The notes: generated by a model from the letters alone, not told the origin. A stretch of DNA of 11,248 nucleotides from Actinomycetota bacterium (GCA_022865545.1 JALHTA010000443.1:1-11248); one strand, 5' to 3'; shown: positions 1-7,950, counted from the stretch's first letter. Translations and numbers: made by a program.

Positions 1-312
1 AACCTTACCGGAAGCTGGGAAGAGATATGGCGGTCTCTTGAATCGATCGAATTCTTCGACCTTGATCAGGTCATATCGTATGTCTTACTATTAGAGAATG
101 CAACTACTGCTGCAAAGGTTGGTTTTTTTCTTGAGCAGCATAAAAAAACCTTAATGGTTGAAGACACTTATTTGTATTCTCTGCTCAAGTTACGACCCAG
201 ACAGCCCCACTATTTGATACGCGGCAAGCGCAAAGGCTGCAAATGGATCAAAGACTGGAACCTTATGGTTCCAGTCGAAATCCTCAATAAATCCTGGGGG
301 GACGTGCTGTGA
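1..312 (+). CDS. AbiEi-family type IV antitoxin, C-terminal part (5' end outside window)
   Basis: An open frame enters from the left edge and ends at TGA 310-312, giving the last 103 residues of a protein. The tail contains RPRQPHYLIRG, then a basic stretch, then DWNLMVPVEIL. This resembles the C-terminal domain of AbiEi-like antitoxins, which typically ends in a 'PRxPxYL...R...WNLxVP' pattern. Its stop overlaps the GTG start of the next gene by four bases (GTGA), the tight coupling expected of an antitoxin-toxin pair. In characterised AbiE systems the N-terminal winged helix represses the operon and the C-terminal domain neutralises the toxin. Only the latter region is visible here. The family call rests on the short C-terminal match plus the very clear toxin partner. 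Confidence 0.78.
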   Translation, partial: NLTGSWEEIWRSLESIEFFDLDQVISYVLLLENATTAAKVGFFLEQHKKTLMVEDTYLYSLLKLRPRQPHYLIRGKRKGCKWIKDWNLMVPVEILNKSWGDVL

Positions 313-1280
313 AGTTGTCAATATCAGAAATTTTACCAATTGCGGAAGCCACTGGATTTAAAGTAGAGATGATTGAGAAGGTGCTTCACCTGCTGAATCT
401 TCTGAATGTTTTAAACTCACATCCGTTTCTAAAGAAGAAATGGGCCTTGAAGGGCGGCACAGCATTGAACCTGTTTTTACTAGATTTTCCAAGGCTATCT
501 GTGGATATAGATCTTAATTACATTGGGGCATTGAGTCGCGAAGAAATGCTAGAAGACCAACCCAGGATCTATCAGGCAGTCCAGGCTGTATTTTCCCGAG
601 AAGGATTCATTACTAAGAGGGTACCGGATGATCACGCAGGTGGGAAATGGCGTTTGGGCTATCAGAGTATCACTGGGCAAACAGGTAATCTCGAGATTGA
701 TATAAATTTCATGTATAGACAGCCGCTCTGGAATATTTTATTTACTGATTCTCGTCCGCTCGGGGAATTCCAGGCAAAGAGCATTCCCGTTCTTGATCTT
801 CACGAACTTGTAGCTGGAAAGCTTGCTGCTCTTCTAGCGCGAAGACAGGCTAGGGATCTGTTTGACTGTCATCAGATTCTCAATATGAACAATCTTGAAC
901 ATGACCTGCTTCGGATAGCTTTCGTCGTTTATGGTGGAATGAATCGAAAGGACTGGCGAACCGTCTCGATAGAAGACATAAATTTCGATGCAGATGAACT
1001 GACCAGGCAATTAATTCCAACTCTTCATATCAACTCATTACAAAAACATATCTCACCTGCTGAATATGGGACACAACTTATAGATAACTGTAAGAAAGCT
1101 ATGTCCATAGTGTTACCTTTAACGGATTCTGAAAGGGGGTTTTTGGATCTACTGCTCGATAAAGGGGAAATCGATTCGACTATTTTGACATCCGATGAAA
1201 CCCTGATAAGACATATTCAAAGTCAACCGCTTCTCGAATGGAAAGCACTCAATGTACGGCAGTACAAGGGGATATCCTAA
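309..1280 (+). CDS. AbiEii/AbiGii-family nucleotidyltransferase toxin
   Basis: This is a 323-residue protein of the AbiEii toxin family (DUF1814, nucleotidyltransferase fold), the toxin of type IV toxin-antitoxin modules that can abort phage infection. Visible motifs are the GGTALNLF turn at residues 49-56, the metal-binding DID at 66-68, a further strand acidic residue in LEIDIN (Asp131), and the late motif HELVAGK...RRQARDLFD at about 165-186 with Lys171 and Asp183. All four blocks characteristic of the family are present, so the enzyme looks intact. The start is a GTG overlapping the antitoxin stop, which favours translational coupling. The usual start and length fit the family. The cellular target cannot be read from sequence. 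Some relatives add nucleotides to tRNA acceptor ends, but that is family knowledge, not evidence from this gene. Confidence 0.9.
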   Translation: MKLSISEILPIAEATGFKVEMIEKVLHLLNLLNVLNSHPFLKKKWALKGGTALNLFLLDFPRLSVDIDLNYIGALSREEMLEDQPRIYQAVQAVFSREGFITKRVPDDHAGGKWRLGYQSITGQTGNLEIDINFMYRQPLWNILFTDSRPLGEFQAKSIPVLDLHELVAGKLAALLARRQARDLFDCHQILNMNNLEHDLLRIAFVVYGGMNRKDWRTVSIEDINFDADELTRQLIPTLHINSLQKHISPAEYGTQLIDNCKKAMSIVLPLTDSERGFLDLLLDKGEIDSTILTSDETLIRHIQSQPLLEWKALNVRQYKGIS

Positions 1281-1341
1281 ACAATACTTCCATGCCCCCC
1301 TATTCTGCTATAAATCTACTATGGATTTCCTGAGCAGTCTT

Positions 1342-1362
1342 AAACAAGATAGTCTCTTGTTT
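1342..1362. terminator. Possible weak intrinsic terminator between convergent genes
   Basis: An 8-bp perfect stem (AAACAAGA / TCTTGTTT) with a 5-base loop lies between the convergent toxin and alkyltransferase genes. The stem is AT-rich and the right flank is only modestly T-rich (TTTTGTTG), so termination strength is doubtful. Position between two gene ends is the main support. Confidence 0.3.
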
Positions 1363-1411
1363 TGTTGAATGATGAGCACGAAGAATGTTCATAAGATATA
1401 TCTTGGGGAAG

Positions 1412-1936
1412 TTAGTTTAGATGAACACCTTCAAGATTTAGCAATCTCTTTTTAAGATTGAGCCCTGCAGAAAAACCGCCCAGGCTCCCATCACTTTTTA
1501 TGATCCTGTGGCATGGTACCAGGAGTAAGACAGGATTTTTACCCATGGCATTACCAATGGCCCGGTAAGCCCGGGGTCTTCCGCAATGCTCAGCTATTTC
1601 TCTATAGCTGGATGTCTTTCCAAATGGGACTTTGGAGGCTGTCTTCCATACTTTTTTCTCAAATTCAGAACCTGTTAAAAAAATCGGTTCCAGCCCAATA
1701 TTCTTCAAACTGCCATCCACATAACCTGATATTTTCCTTTCAAGAATGGGAAGCTTTTTCTCATTTACAGGTACTTTATTAAGGCTCTTTCTGCTGGTAC
1801 TTATCTTTTTAATATAGTCTTTCAGTGAACCCAGACTGGTGCTTATGGATACTATTCTCTGGCCCTCTTCACTATCTACCCACAAATAATACAAGATTCC
1901 TATTTTTGTACTAAAGCTGGATCTATATAAAATCAT
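1412..1936 (-). CDS. ogt: Methylated-DNA--protein-cysteine S-methyltransferase
   Basis: This 174-residue protein matches the Ogt/MGMT family in length and in its C-terminal DNA-binding domain. The domain shows FEKKVWKTASKVPFGKTSSY, the recognition-helix block RAYRAIGNAMGKNP with the base-flipping Arg at about 125, and the active site PCHR with acceptor Cys142, followed by GGFSAGLNLKKRLLNLEG. It repairs O6-alkylguanine (and O4-alkylthymine) by irreversible transfer of the alkyl group to the cysteine. The N-terminal about 85 residues form the poorly conserved ribonuclease-H-like domain seen in this family. A GGAG ribosome site lies about eight bases before the ATG. It follows the Cys-rich small gene by 98 bp, so it may be the last gene of the B12 transcript or separately expressed. 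I found no convincing own promoter in the gap. Confidence 0.93.
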   Translation of the reverse strand: MILYRSSFSTKIGILYYLWVDSEEGQRIVSISTSLGSLKDYIKKISTSRKSLNKVPVNEKKLPILERKISGYVDGSLKNIGLEPIFLTGSEFEKKVWKTASKVPFGKTSSYREIAEHCGRPRAYRAIGNAMGKNPVLLLVPCHRIIKSDGSLGGFSAGLNLKKRLLNLEGVHLN

Positions 1937-2034
1937 TAAACCGCTCCGGTATTATGCATAATCAAAATATATTAATATTATCAGGGCGATCTACTAAATA
2001 TCATACTTATATATAATGGTAATATGACTGGATG

Positions 2035-2229
2035 TCAGCGGTTATTAAGTCTGATAAAATTCTCGATTGAACGATCATATGTCCGTTCTGCCTTGCTGTC
2101 AAAATAACATGCAGGAAGCTCCCCAGCATTTTTATGATATGGTATGCACTCGCAGCATACACCTTTCCGGGAACACGGCTCATATGAACAATTACAATTT
2201 ATTAGATTCCTCTCCTTATTACATTCCAC
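2035..2229 (-). CDS. Small Cys-rich protein, DUF6485-like
   Basis: This is a 64-residue protein of unknown function. It has eight cysteines at positions 3, 12, 14, 19, 25, 26, 28 and 41 and a histidine at 32, arranged as CNC-x4-C-x5-CCEC, then GELPACYF and an [14 protein letters not shown] tail. I recognise this layout as that of DUF6485 small proteins, from memory rather than a search. The cysteine spacing suggests a bound metal (zinc or an iron-sulfur cluster), which is inference. The start is GTG, chosen because a strong GGGGAGG site sits six bases upstream and because it preserves the MEC opening typical of the family. It begins 17 bp after the cobO stop on the same strand, so it is very likely cotranscribed with the B12 genes. 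No signal peptide or membrane segment is seen, so it should be cytoplasmic. Confidence 0.82.
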   Translation of the reverse strand: MECNKERNLINCNCSYEPCSRKGVCCECIPYHKNAGELPACYFDSKAERTYDRSIENFIRLNNR

Positions 2230-2246
2230 AAAAATCCTCCCCTATA

Positions 2247-2813
2247 TTAATACTCAATACCTTTTTTAGCTTTTATACCTTTGCTGTAGGCGTGTTTTAT
2301 TTCCCTTATTTCTGAAACAGTATCAGCAATATCAATAAGCTTATCCGGTGCTCCTCTTCCGGTGAGCACAAGATCAAGTCCTACTGGTCTTTTTTTTATA
2401 ATATCTAATACTACATTAACATCGACAAGACCATATGAAATAATATTATTTATCTCATCAAGGATTACCATATCATATTTACCGCTGTTTATTTTCTCTT
2501 TTGCATACAGAAGTGTACCCTCTGCATTTTTTATATCTTTTTCTGTTATCTGGAGTTTTCCATCTTCAACTTTTATAAAACCTTTCCCCAGCTGCTCCAT
2601 CTCAATTTCAGGCGTGAGCCTTTTCATTATTTTCGATTCTCCAGTTTTCCATGCACCTTTTATAAACTGGAGTATAAGTACTTTCTGTCCGTGACCCGCG
2701 GCACGGAGTGCAAGTCCAAGTGCTGCTGTAGTCTTACCCTTGCCCCCGCCTGTATTTATGATCACCAGTCCTTCTTTATTATCTTTTTTATATTCCGTTT
2801 CTTTATCTTTCAT
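2247..2813 (-). CDS. cobO: Corrinoid adenosyltransferase (CobO/BtuR/CobA type)
   Basis: This 188-residue P-loop enzyme transfers the 5'-deoxyadenosyl group of ATP to the reduced cobalt of a corrinoid, giving the adenosylated (coenzyme) form. Evidence is the N-terminal GGGKGKTTAALGLALRAAGHG (P-loop GKGKTT at residues 24-29), the LILQFIKGAWKTGE block, the Walker-B-like VILDEINN at about 116-123, and the family C-terminus GRGAPDKLIDIAD...IKAKKGIEY. Length is normal for the CobA/CobO group, which is unrelated in fold to PduO-type enzymes. The ATG has an AGGTGA ribosome site nine bases upstream. It lies 86 bp after cobQ, a gap holding a possible internal promoter, and is followed closely by the Cys-rich small gene. 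It acts in the cytoplasm on imported corrinoid. Confidence 0.95.
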   Translation of the reverse strand: MKDKETEYKKDNKEGLVIINTGGGKGKTTAALGLALRAAGHGQKVLILQFIKGAWKTGESKIMKRLTPEIEMEQLGKGFIKVEDGKLQITEKDIKNAEGTLLYAKEKINSGKYDMVILDEINNIISYGLVDVNVVLDIIKKRPVGLDLVLTGRGAPDKLIDIADTVSEIREIKHAYSKGIKAKKGIEY

Positions 2814-2835
2814 CTAATGGTTCACCTATAGCCTT

Positions 2836-2864
2836 ATTATTTTATTTCAAACATATAATATCAA
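2836..2864 (-). promoter_or_regulatory. Possible internal sigma70-type promoter for cobO
   Basis: On the minus strand TTGATA (2864-2859) and AATAAT (2841-2836) are separated by 17 bp, five of six matches to each consensus box. Transcription would begin near 2829, only a few bases before the AGGTGA ribosome site. The region is AT-rich, so a chance match is quite possible. If real it would give cobO expression that escapes the upstream riboswitch. Confidence 0.33.
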
Positions 2865-2899
2865 TTATTGTTTTACTATTGTGCTTTGCCTCCTAAATA

Positions 2900-4540
2900 T
2901 CATACACCGCTTTTAAGTATCTTATAGAACAGGTCCATATCCATATTATCCCTAAAAAGGTCTGCAAGCCTGTCATACTGAGCCTGTTTAAAATCATTAT
3001 AGGACTTTATGGCATTGTTTCCGGATCCTGATCTAATATTATTAAATGCTTTCAGGGTATCTATAATGCCTCTCCTGAATATATAATTATCAAATACGCC
3101 ATGTATATAAGTACCGATCACCATCTTTTTATTTTCACTATCAAGTTTTAAGAGACCGTCCTCAAGCATAGTCTCTTCATTTCCGCGCCTGCTTATATTA
3201 AACAAAGGTATAAGGCCATCGCCTGATCCTATAACTTTCGAAACACCCATGTGGATCTCATATCCCTTCATCTTTTTATTCCGGCTGCCTCCTTCATCCG
3301 GTCCTCCAAAACCACTGGAATAGAAGTCAAATTTATCCCTGCTCCTGTCTTCTAGCTCAAACGATACCTGATATGTGTTCTTTTCTTTTAAGTAATCAGT
3401 TTCAATATCAATCAGTCCCATGCCTTCAAGACTTTCCGTATCTTTGGATTCACTTTTAAAACGATCTGTTATCCTGTCCCCAAGCATCTGGTAACCGCCG
3501 CATATACCGGCTATAGATACACCTTTAGCATATTGTTTTTTGATCTCTTCCTCAAGTCCCGATCCCCTCATATAAATAAGGTCGCTTATCGTGCTCTTTG
3601 ATCCAGGAATTATTATCATGTGAGGATCGAGTTCTGCCAGATCAGCGGCATTCCTCAAATATACCAGGTTAACTTCCTCCTCATGTTCCAGAGCATTAAA
3701 ATCTGTAAAATTTGAAATATGAGGAAGATATATGACCCCGATCACTATCTTTCCATCTGCTTTACTGCTTTTCGATCTACTCAGGGAGGCTGCTTTATAC
3801 TGCTGTTTTTCAAGATTTACAGAATCCTCTTCTTCGATATATATATCCCTGAAATATGGTATGGTCCCGAGTACAGGTATATCCAGTTTTTGCGCTATAT
3901 AATCATTACCCGGCTGGAGCAGGTCCACATCTCCCCTGAACTTATTTACCAAAAGACCCTTTATATATTTCTGAAAATGAGCAGGAAGAAGTTTTACCGT
4001 CCCGTAGAAGCTTGCAAATACTCCTCCCCTGTCAACATCCCCCACAAGGATCACAGGGGATTCTGCTATTACAGCTGTCCTCATATTGACTATATCATTT
4101 TTTAAAAGATTGATCTCTGCGGGACTTCCCGCACCCTCGATCACTACATAATCAAATTTCTTCCTGATATCATCCAGAAGCTCCTTTATCTTGTCCAGGT
4201 AAAACTTCTTATTATTATCATATTCTGAGGCACTCATATTCTTGAGGACTTTTCCCATAAAAATTATCTGGGCCTGTGTATCTGCCACAGGTTTTATAAG
4301 GATAGGATTCATAAAGACTTCAGGTTCCAGGCCGCATGCTTCTGCCTGTACGACCTGTGCCCTGCCCATCTCTCCACCCGATGCTGTTACGAAAGAATTT
4401 AGGGCCATATTCTGTGACTTAAAGGGACATACACTATAGCCATCCTGCTTGAGTATCCGGCATATGGCAGCTACTGCTACACTTTTTCCTACATGAGAGG
4501 AAGTGCCCTGTATCATAAGTGATTTTGAATCTTTTGCCAT
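2900..4540 (-). CDS. cobQ: Cobyric acid synthase (glutamine-hydrolysing)
   Basis: This 546-residue protein has the two-domain layout of CobQ/CbiP. The N-terminal DTBS-like ATPase domain opens with IQGTSSHVGKS (P-loop at residues 12-20) and includes KSQNMALNS, GRAQ..QAEACG and VVIEGAGSPAEINL (about 132-145), then DVDRGGVFAS. The C-terminal class I glutamine amidotransferase-like domain has IPGSKST (311-317), GICGGYQMLG with nucleophile Cys347, GYEIHMG (His430) and GTYIHGVFDN (His480). The enzyme amidates adenosylcobyrinic acid a,c-diamide at four side chains using glutamine and ATP to give adenosylcobyric acid. Length is slightly above the usual roughly 490-510, explained by low-complexity insertions near 245-263 and 360-372 and near 400-425. 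An AGGAGA ribosome site six bases before the ATG sets the start. It follows btuD after 153 bp. Confidence 0.96.
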   Translation of the reverse strand: MAKDSKSLMIQGTSSHVGKSVAVAAICRILKQDGYSVCPFKSQNMALNSFVTASGGEMGRAQVVQAEACGLEPEVFMNPILIKPVADTQAQIIFMGKVLKNMSASEYDNNKKFYLDKIKELLDDIRKKFDYVVIEGAGSPAEINLLKNDIVNMRTAVIAESPVILVGDVDRGGVFASFYGTVKLLPAHFQKYIKGLLVNKFRGDVDLLQPGNDYIAQKLDIPVLGTIPYFRDIYIEEEDSVNLEKQQYKAASLSRSKSSKADGKIVIGVIYLPHISNFTDFNALEHEEEVNLVYLRNAADLAELDPHMIIIPGSKSTISDLIYMRGSGLEEEIKKQYAKGVSIAGICGGYQMLGDRITDRFKSESKDTESLEGMGLIDIETDYLKEKNTYQVSFELEDRSRDKFDFYSSGFGGPDEGGSRNKKMKGYEIHMGVSKVIGSGDGLIPLFNISRRGNEETMLEDGLLKLDSENKKMVIGTYIHGVFDNYIFRRGIIDTLKAFNNIRSGSGNNAIKSYNDFKQAQYDRLADLFRDNMDMDLFYKILKSGV

Positions 4541-4693
4541 TTTGTCTCCTGAAAATACCTGCGCATTCTATTGGTTTCAATTTAAATTATTTACTATGCA
4601 GATAGTCCACTATTTTAACGCTCTCATTCCAGATTTTAAAAACCCTGGGATTTCCGCTTTTGTTCCTAAAAAAGACCAACCTTAACATTTTTT

Positions 4694-5971
4694 CTAAACT
4701 TCCATACATTGCAGAAGCTTACTTTTCTCTTTTACAGGTACCGCTCCTCCCGACAATATTTTTTCATACAATATCTTTGCTTTTCCACCCGTATGATCTC
4801 TTTTACTAATATCAACTCCATCCATTACAATGACTTTTTTATTAAGCCTAAGTGCTTCCTTTACAGATACCAGATTTGAAAAATTTCCATTCCCAAATTC
4901 TAACTCCGGGAGTATTACAAGGTCTGATTCTTTTATAAATTCAATATTCCTATTTTGTGAAATCAGGGAAATGGGAGAAAAAGGTGCTTCTATTACATAA
5001 GGTATATCAAGCATCTGGCATGTATCCATATCTGTATCAAATGTATTGACTACCCCGCATGACAGCTGGTAGCCATGATGATAAAGAAGATTTAGTACCG
5101 GGGAAGCAGCTCCTCCACCCCCGATAATATGGACCCTTATTAATTTTTTTTCTTTTTCAGGTCCTGATTGTTTAAATGCATAGCCCGGATCAAATACGGG
5201 GCTCACATATATTTTCTGTGTTACTGGATTCTTGCCAACGAATATATCACTGTGAAATACACTTTTTAGATTTTGGCGGTTTATGATCTTCTCGGGTTCA
5301 TCAAAACCGAAAATACTTCCATCTTTTAAAAGCATTATCATAGAACTGTTCTGGATAGCCAGATTGATATCATGGAAAACCCCGACAATCGTCTTGCCTT
5401 CCTCCCGGTTCAGTCTGGAAAAAAGGTTCATGAGCTCTATCTGGAAGTTTATATCAAGATGAGAAGTCGGTTCATCAAGTAAGAGTATTGGGGTTTCCTG
5501 AGCCAGTGCCTGTGCTATCACCACTCTTTGCTTCTCCCCACCAGATAATTGGGTAAATCTTCTACTTGCAAATTGGGTGATACTTGTCTTTTCCATTACT
5601 TCCCTGACTACTCTATAATCCTCAGGTCTTTCCCCTCCAAATCTTGAAATATATGGGTGCCTTCCCATCATCACCATCTCTTCAACTGTAAAACCAAAAC
5701 TTGGATTTGTATACTGAGGAACGACGGCCATATTCTGTGCAAGCTCCCTGGAGGTCATGAGTTTTAAATCTTTACCCTCTATGCTGACACTTCCTTTAAA
5801 ATCTTTAAGTACCTTGCTGATTATATTTACAAGCGTACTCTTTCCTGCTCCATTTGGTCCCACTACCGATATAAAGCTTCCCTTACTTATCTCAAAGCTC
5901 ATATTATCCAGGATATATTTACTATTGTATGAGAAGGATAGATTTTTAACTGATAATATCTTTTCACCCAT
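4694..5971 (-). CDS. btuD: Corrinoid/siderophore-type ABC transporter ATPase with extra C-terminal domain
   Basis: Residues 1 to about 255 form a FecE/BtuD-type ATPase: Walker A GPNGAGKS (38-45), Q-loop Gln86, signature LSGGEKQR (142-149), Walker B ILLLDE (162-167) and switch His200 in VFHDINLA. It would power corrinoid import through the adjacent permease. A normal BtuD ends near 250-265. This one continues for about 150 residues after a charged linker (270-276). The extension starts with a strand and a glycine-rich turn, IRVHIIGGGGAAS (278-290), includes VVNTFDTDMDT (307-317), APFSPISLI and a RDHTGGKAKILYEKI block, and ends in GGAVPVKEKSK. It looks like a Rossmann-like alpha/beta domain that might bind a nucleotide or a corrinoid. 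That is inference, and I do not recognise a named family. The ATG is 15 bp after btuC and has only a weak ribosome site, suggesting coupling. Confidence 0.9.
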   Translation of the reverse strand: MGEKILSVKNLSFSYNSKYILDNMSFEISKGSFISVVGPNGAGKSTLVNIISKVLKDFKGSVSIEGKDLKLMTSRELAQNMAVVPQYTNPSFGFTVEEMVMMGRHPYISRFGGERPEDYRVVREVMEKTSITQFASRRFTQLSGGEKQRVVIAQALAQETPILLLDEPTSHLDINFQIELMNLFSRLNREEGKTIVGVFHDINLAIQNSSMIMLLKDGSIFGFDEPEKIINRQNLKSVFHSDIFVGKNPVTQKIYVSPVFDPGYAFKQSGPEKEKKLIRVHIIGGGGAASPVLNLLYHHGYQLSCGVVNTFDTDMDTCQMLDIPYVIEAPFSPISLISQNRNIEFIKESDLVILPELEFGNGNFSNLVSVKEALRLNKKVIVMDGVDISKRDHTGGKAKILYEKILSGGAVPVKEKSKLLQCMEV

Positions 5972-5986
5972 AATATTTATAAATAC

Positions 5987-7021
5987 CTAAAAAACCTGTT
6001 TTCTTGATTTTACTAAAAGGTATAGGAAAAATGGGACACCCACGATCGAAGTTATTATACCTACTGGAATCTCTCTTGGCATTAAAACCGTACGTGCAAG
6101 AGTGTCTGATGCTAAAAGCACTATTCCTCCGGCAAGGGCTGAGGTAGGAAATAATATTTTATGATCGGGCCCAACTATTAGCCTCAAGATATGTGGAGTA
6201 ATAAGGCCGACAAATCCTATGATCCCGCTTACCGATACTGCAAGGGCCGCTATTATTGATGCAAAAACCAGTAGTGTCTTCTTTACTTTTTCAGTCTGCA
6301 CCCCAAGCTGAGCCGCCCTTTCATCACCCATCGATATAATATTAAGGTCCCTCATATAGAAACTACTGATTATTACAAGTATGACAATCACAGGAGTTAT
6401 TAAATATAGTTTTTGCCAGGAAGCCGAAGTAAGTCCGCCCATCAGCCAGAATACTATTTTTGCCAGGTCATTTGCCCGAAATATCATAATAAATGATGTC
6501 ATTGAACCCAGCATGGCACTAAGGGCAATACCAGAGAGAAGGAGAGTGACTACAGATACCTTCCCTCTGGAACTAGAGATACTGTATACAAGAAAGGTAG
6601 TTCCAAGTGCACCGATCAGGGCAAAAATAGTAGTAATCGAAATATTGAGTAGGCTAATACTGGAAACAAAAAATAATCCTATTGCGGCTCCAAAAGCTCC
6701 GCCAGCAGATACGCCTATCACAAATGGATCCGCCATTGGATTCCTGAAAAGTCCCTGGAATATGACACCGGCGCTTGCAAGAGCAATACCTACGACAAGT
6801 GCCATAAAAATCCTTGGGAGCCGGATCTGACTGACCACAGCAATAGTCTGCGGGTCCAGCATATCCCTGTCTATAAAATGGTTTATTCCGGGTATATAGC
6901 TTCCAACTACCTTGACTGTATCGTAAATACTTACCCTGGCTGCTCCGATCGATGCAGCAATAAGGATCAGCAGTACTACGATAGCTGCAAGTATCAATAT
7001 TATTTTTACTGTCCTTAGCAT
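5987..7021 (-). CDS. btuC: Corrinoid ABC transporter permease (FecCD family)
   Basis: This 344-residue, strongly hydrophobic protein has about ten predicted membrane helices, the usual form of the BtuC/FecCD permease family. Landmarks are the N-terminal helix followed by RLPRIFMALVVGIALASAGV, then FRNPMADPFVIGVSAGGAFGA, the late cytoplasmic coupling region GFVGLITPHILRLIVG, and the C-terminal LMPREIPVGIITSIVGVPFFLYLL. It would form the homodimeric channel energised by the adjacent ATPase. The B12 substrate assignment comes from the riboswitch and the surrounding B12 genes. The family itself also moves haem and iron-siderophores. The ATG begins four bases after the cobS stop and has no clear ribosome site of its own, so translation is probably coupled. 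Confidence 0.93.
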   Translation of the reverse strand: MLRTVKIILILAAIVVLLILIAASIGAARVSIYDTVKVVGSYIPGINHFIDRDMLDPQTIAVVSQIRLPRIFMALVVGIALASAGVIFQGLFRNPMADPFVIGVSAGGAFGAAIGLFFVSSISLLNISITTIFALIGALGTTFLVYSISSSRGKVSVVTLLLSGIALSAMLGSMTSFIMIFRANDLAKIVFWLMGGLTSASWQKLYLITPVIVILVIISSFYMRDLNIISMGDERAAQLGVQTEKVKKTLLVFASIIAALAVSVSGIIGFVGLITPHILRLIVGPDHKILFPTSALAGGIVLLASDTLARTVLMPREIPVGIITSIVGVPFFLYLLVKSRKQVF

Positions 7022-7025
7022 ATTT

Positions 7026-7922
7026 CTAATACCATAAATAATTTAAAACCAGATAACTTATCAGTAAAATGATCACTTCCATTATCTCGCTTGATCCGCC
7101 TATAATATCCCCTGTTATACCGCCGATCCTCCTTGTAAAGAACCAACCCAAGAATATTATAGACAATATAGCAATAACTATTACACTTAATATTCCCGCC
7201 AGGACTGGAAGTAATTGAATGAAAAAACCGGCATTTTCATTTATGGATATGTGAAGCCCTCCGCCTGTAAAAAAAGCTATCAGATACCAGCCTCCAGCTA
7301 CAAATATCACAAATGCTAAAAACAGATAAATAGTAGATATAATAAAGTATTTTCTCCTCTGCTTGCTTTCTGTAAATATCTTTGCAAGGCTGCTGCCTCT
7401 TCTGGCATTTTTGTAAGAAGCTAAAAGGTAGGTCATGCCCCACCTTCCGAAAGCTGGCATAAATATTAGTGTAGTGTAAAAATAAAATATACCTCTGTGG
7501 TCTGATAAGGAACCATTGCTAGATGAAGCAAAGAGATAATATATAAGTGCTGCTTTTAATATGATCAAAAAAACGATCGAGAGTATCCCGAAGACACCCA
7601 CATCACTTTTCTTCATTATCTCAAGTATCTTATCTTTGTCCCTTTTACCGGAAAATATACCGTCAAACATATCCGCAAGACCATCAAGGTGGGCAGCTCC
7701 TGTAAGAGTTACCTCCAGGACAAGGACCAATAGCACAGATATCAGTACCGGTAAAAAAAGATTAAGTACAAAGAATGAAAAGGAAATAATGATCCCGAGC
7801 ATGAGTCCTATCAGGGGAAAATACAGGAGAGAGCCGCTGACTTCTTTTTCATCCATTGCAATATTGGCCGGTATCTTAAATATTGTTAAAAAGCCAAATG
7901 CATTTATTATTTTTTTACCCAA
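7026..7922 (-). CDS. cobS: Adenosylcobinamide-GDP ribazoletransferase (cobalamin synthase)
   Basis: This 298-residue membrane protein joins adenosylcobinamide-GDP to alpha-ribazole (or its phosphate), closing the nucleotide loop of cobalamin. The diagnostic motif is AAHLDGLADMFDGIFSG at about residues 76-92, followed by the IMKKSDVGVFG block near 102-112. The N-terminus FLTIFKIP and several hydrophobic helices also fit CobS. It is somewhat longer than the common 240-260 residues, with a polar stretch near 180-200 and an extra loop near 223-230. The start is a TTG, preceded by AGGA about six bases upstream. An upstream ATG is out of frame. It sits 27-28 bp after cobU and four bases before btuC, so it is embedded in the transcript between biosynthesis and transport genes. 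Confidence 0.94.
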   Translation of the reverse strand: MGKKIINAFGFLTIFKIPANIAMDEKEVSGSLLYFPLIGLMLGIIISFSFFVLNLFLPVLISVLLVLVLEVTLTGAAHLDGLADMFDGIFSGKRDKDKILEIMKKSDVGVFGILSIVFLIILKAALIYYLFASSSNGSLSDHRGIFYFYTTLIFMPAFGRWGMTYLLASYKNARRGSSLAKIFTESKQRRKYFIISTIYLFLAFVIFVAGGWYLIAFFTGGGLHISINENAGFFIQLLPVLAGILSVIVIAILSIIFLGWFFTRRIGGITGDIIGGSSEIMEVIILLISYLVLNYLWY

Positions 7923-7950
7923 TTTTTTCCTGTCATATGCTAATTTGAAA

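Noticed and set aside
1937..2034. Dedicated promoter for the alkyltransferase gene
   Set aside because: Several -10-like AT-rich hexamers occur, but none has an acceptable -35 box at 16-18 bp.
4541..4693. Separate promoter or second riboswitch before cobQ
   Set aside because: TTGAAA-17-TATTTT can be found, but transcription would start on top of the AGGAGA ribosome site. There is no GCCACTG core or B12-box in the gap.
4694..5170. CbiZ (adenosylcobinamide amidohydrolase) as the identity of the BtuD C-terminal extension
   Set aside because: CbiZ is sometimes fused to such transporters, but its TAG/SNA-type motifs and length are not seen. The glycine-rich IIGGGGAAS opening and the rest of the domain do not resemble it.
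6381..6830. 149-codon plus-strand open frame inside btuC
   Set aside because: Antisense to a clear permease with complete family motifs. It has no recognisable domain or ribosome site.
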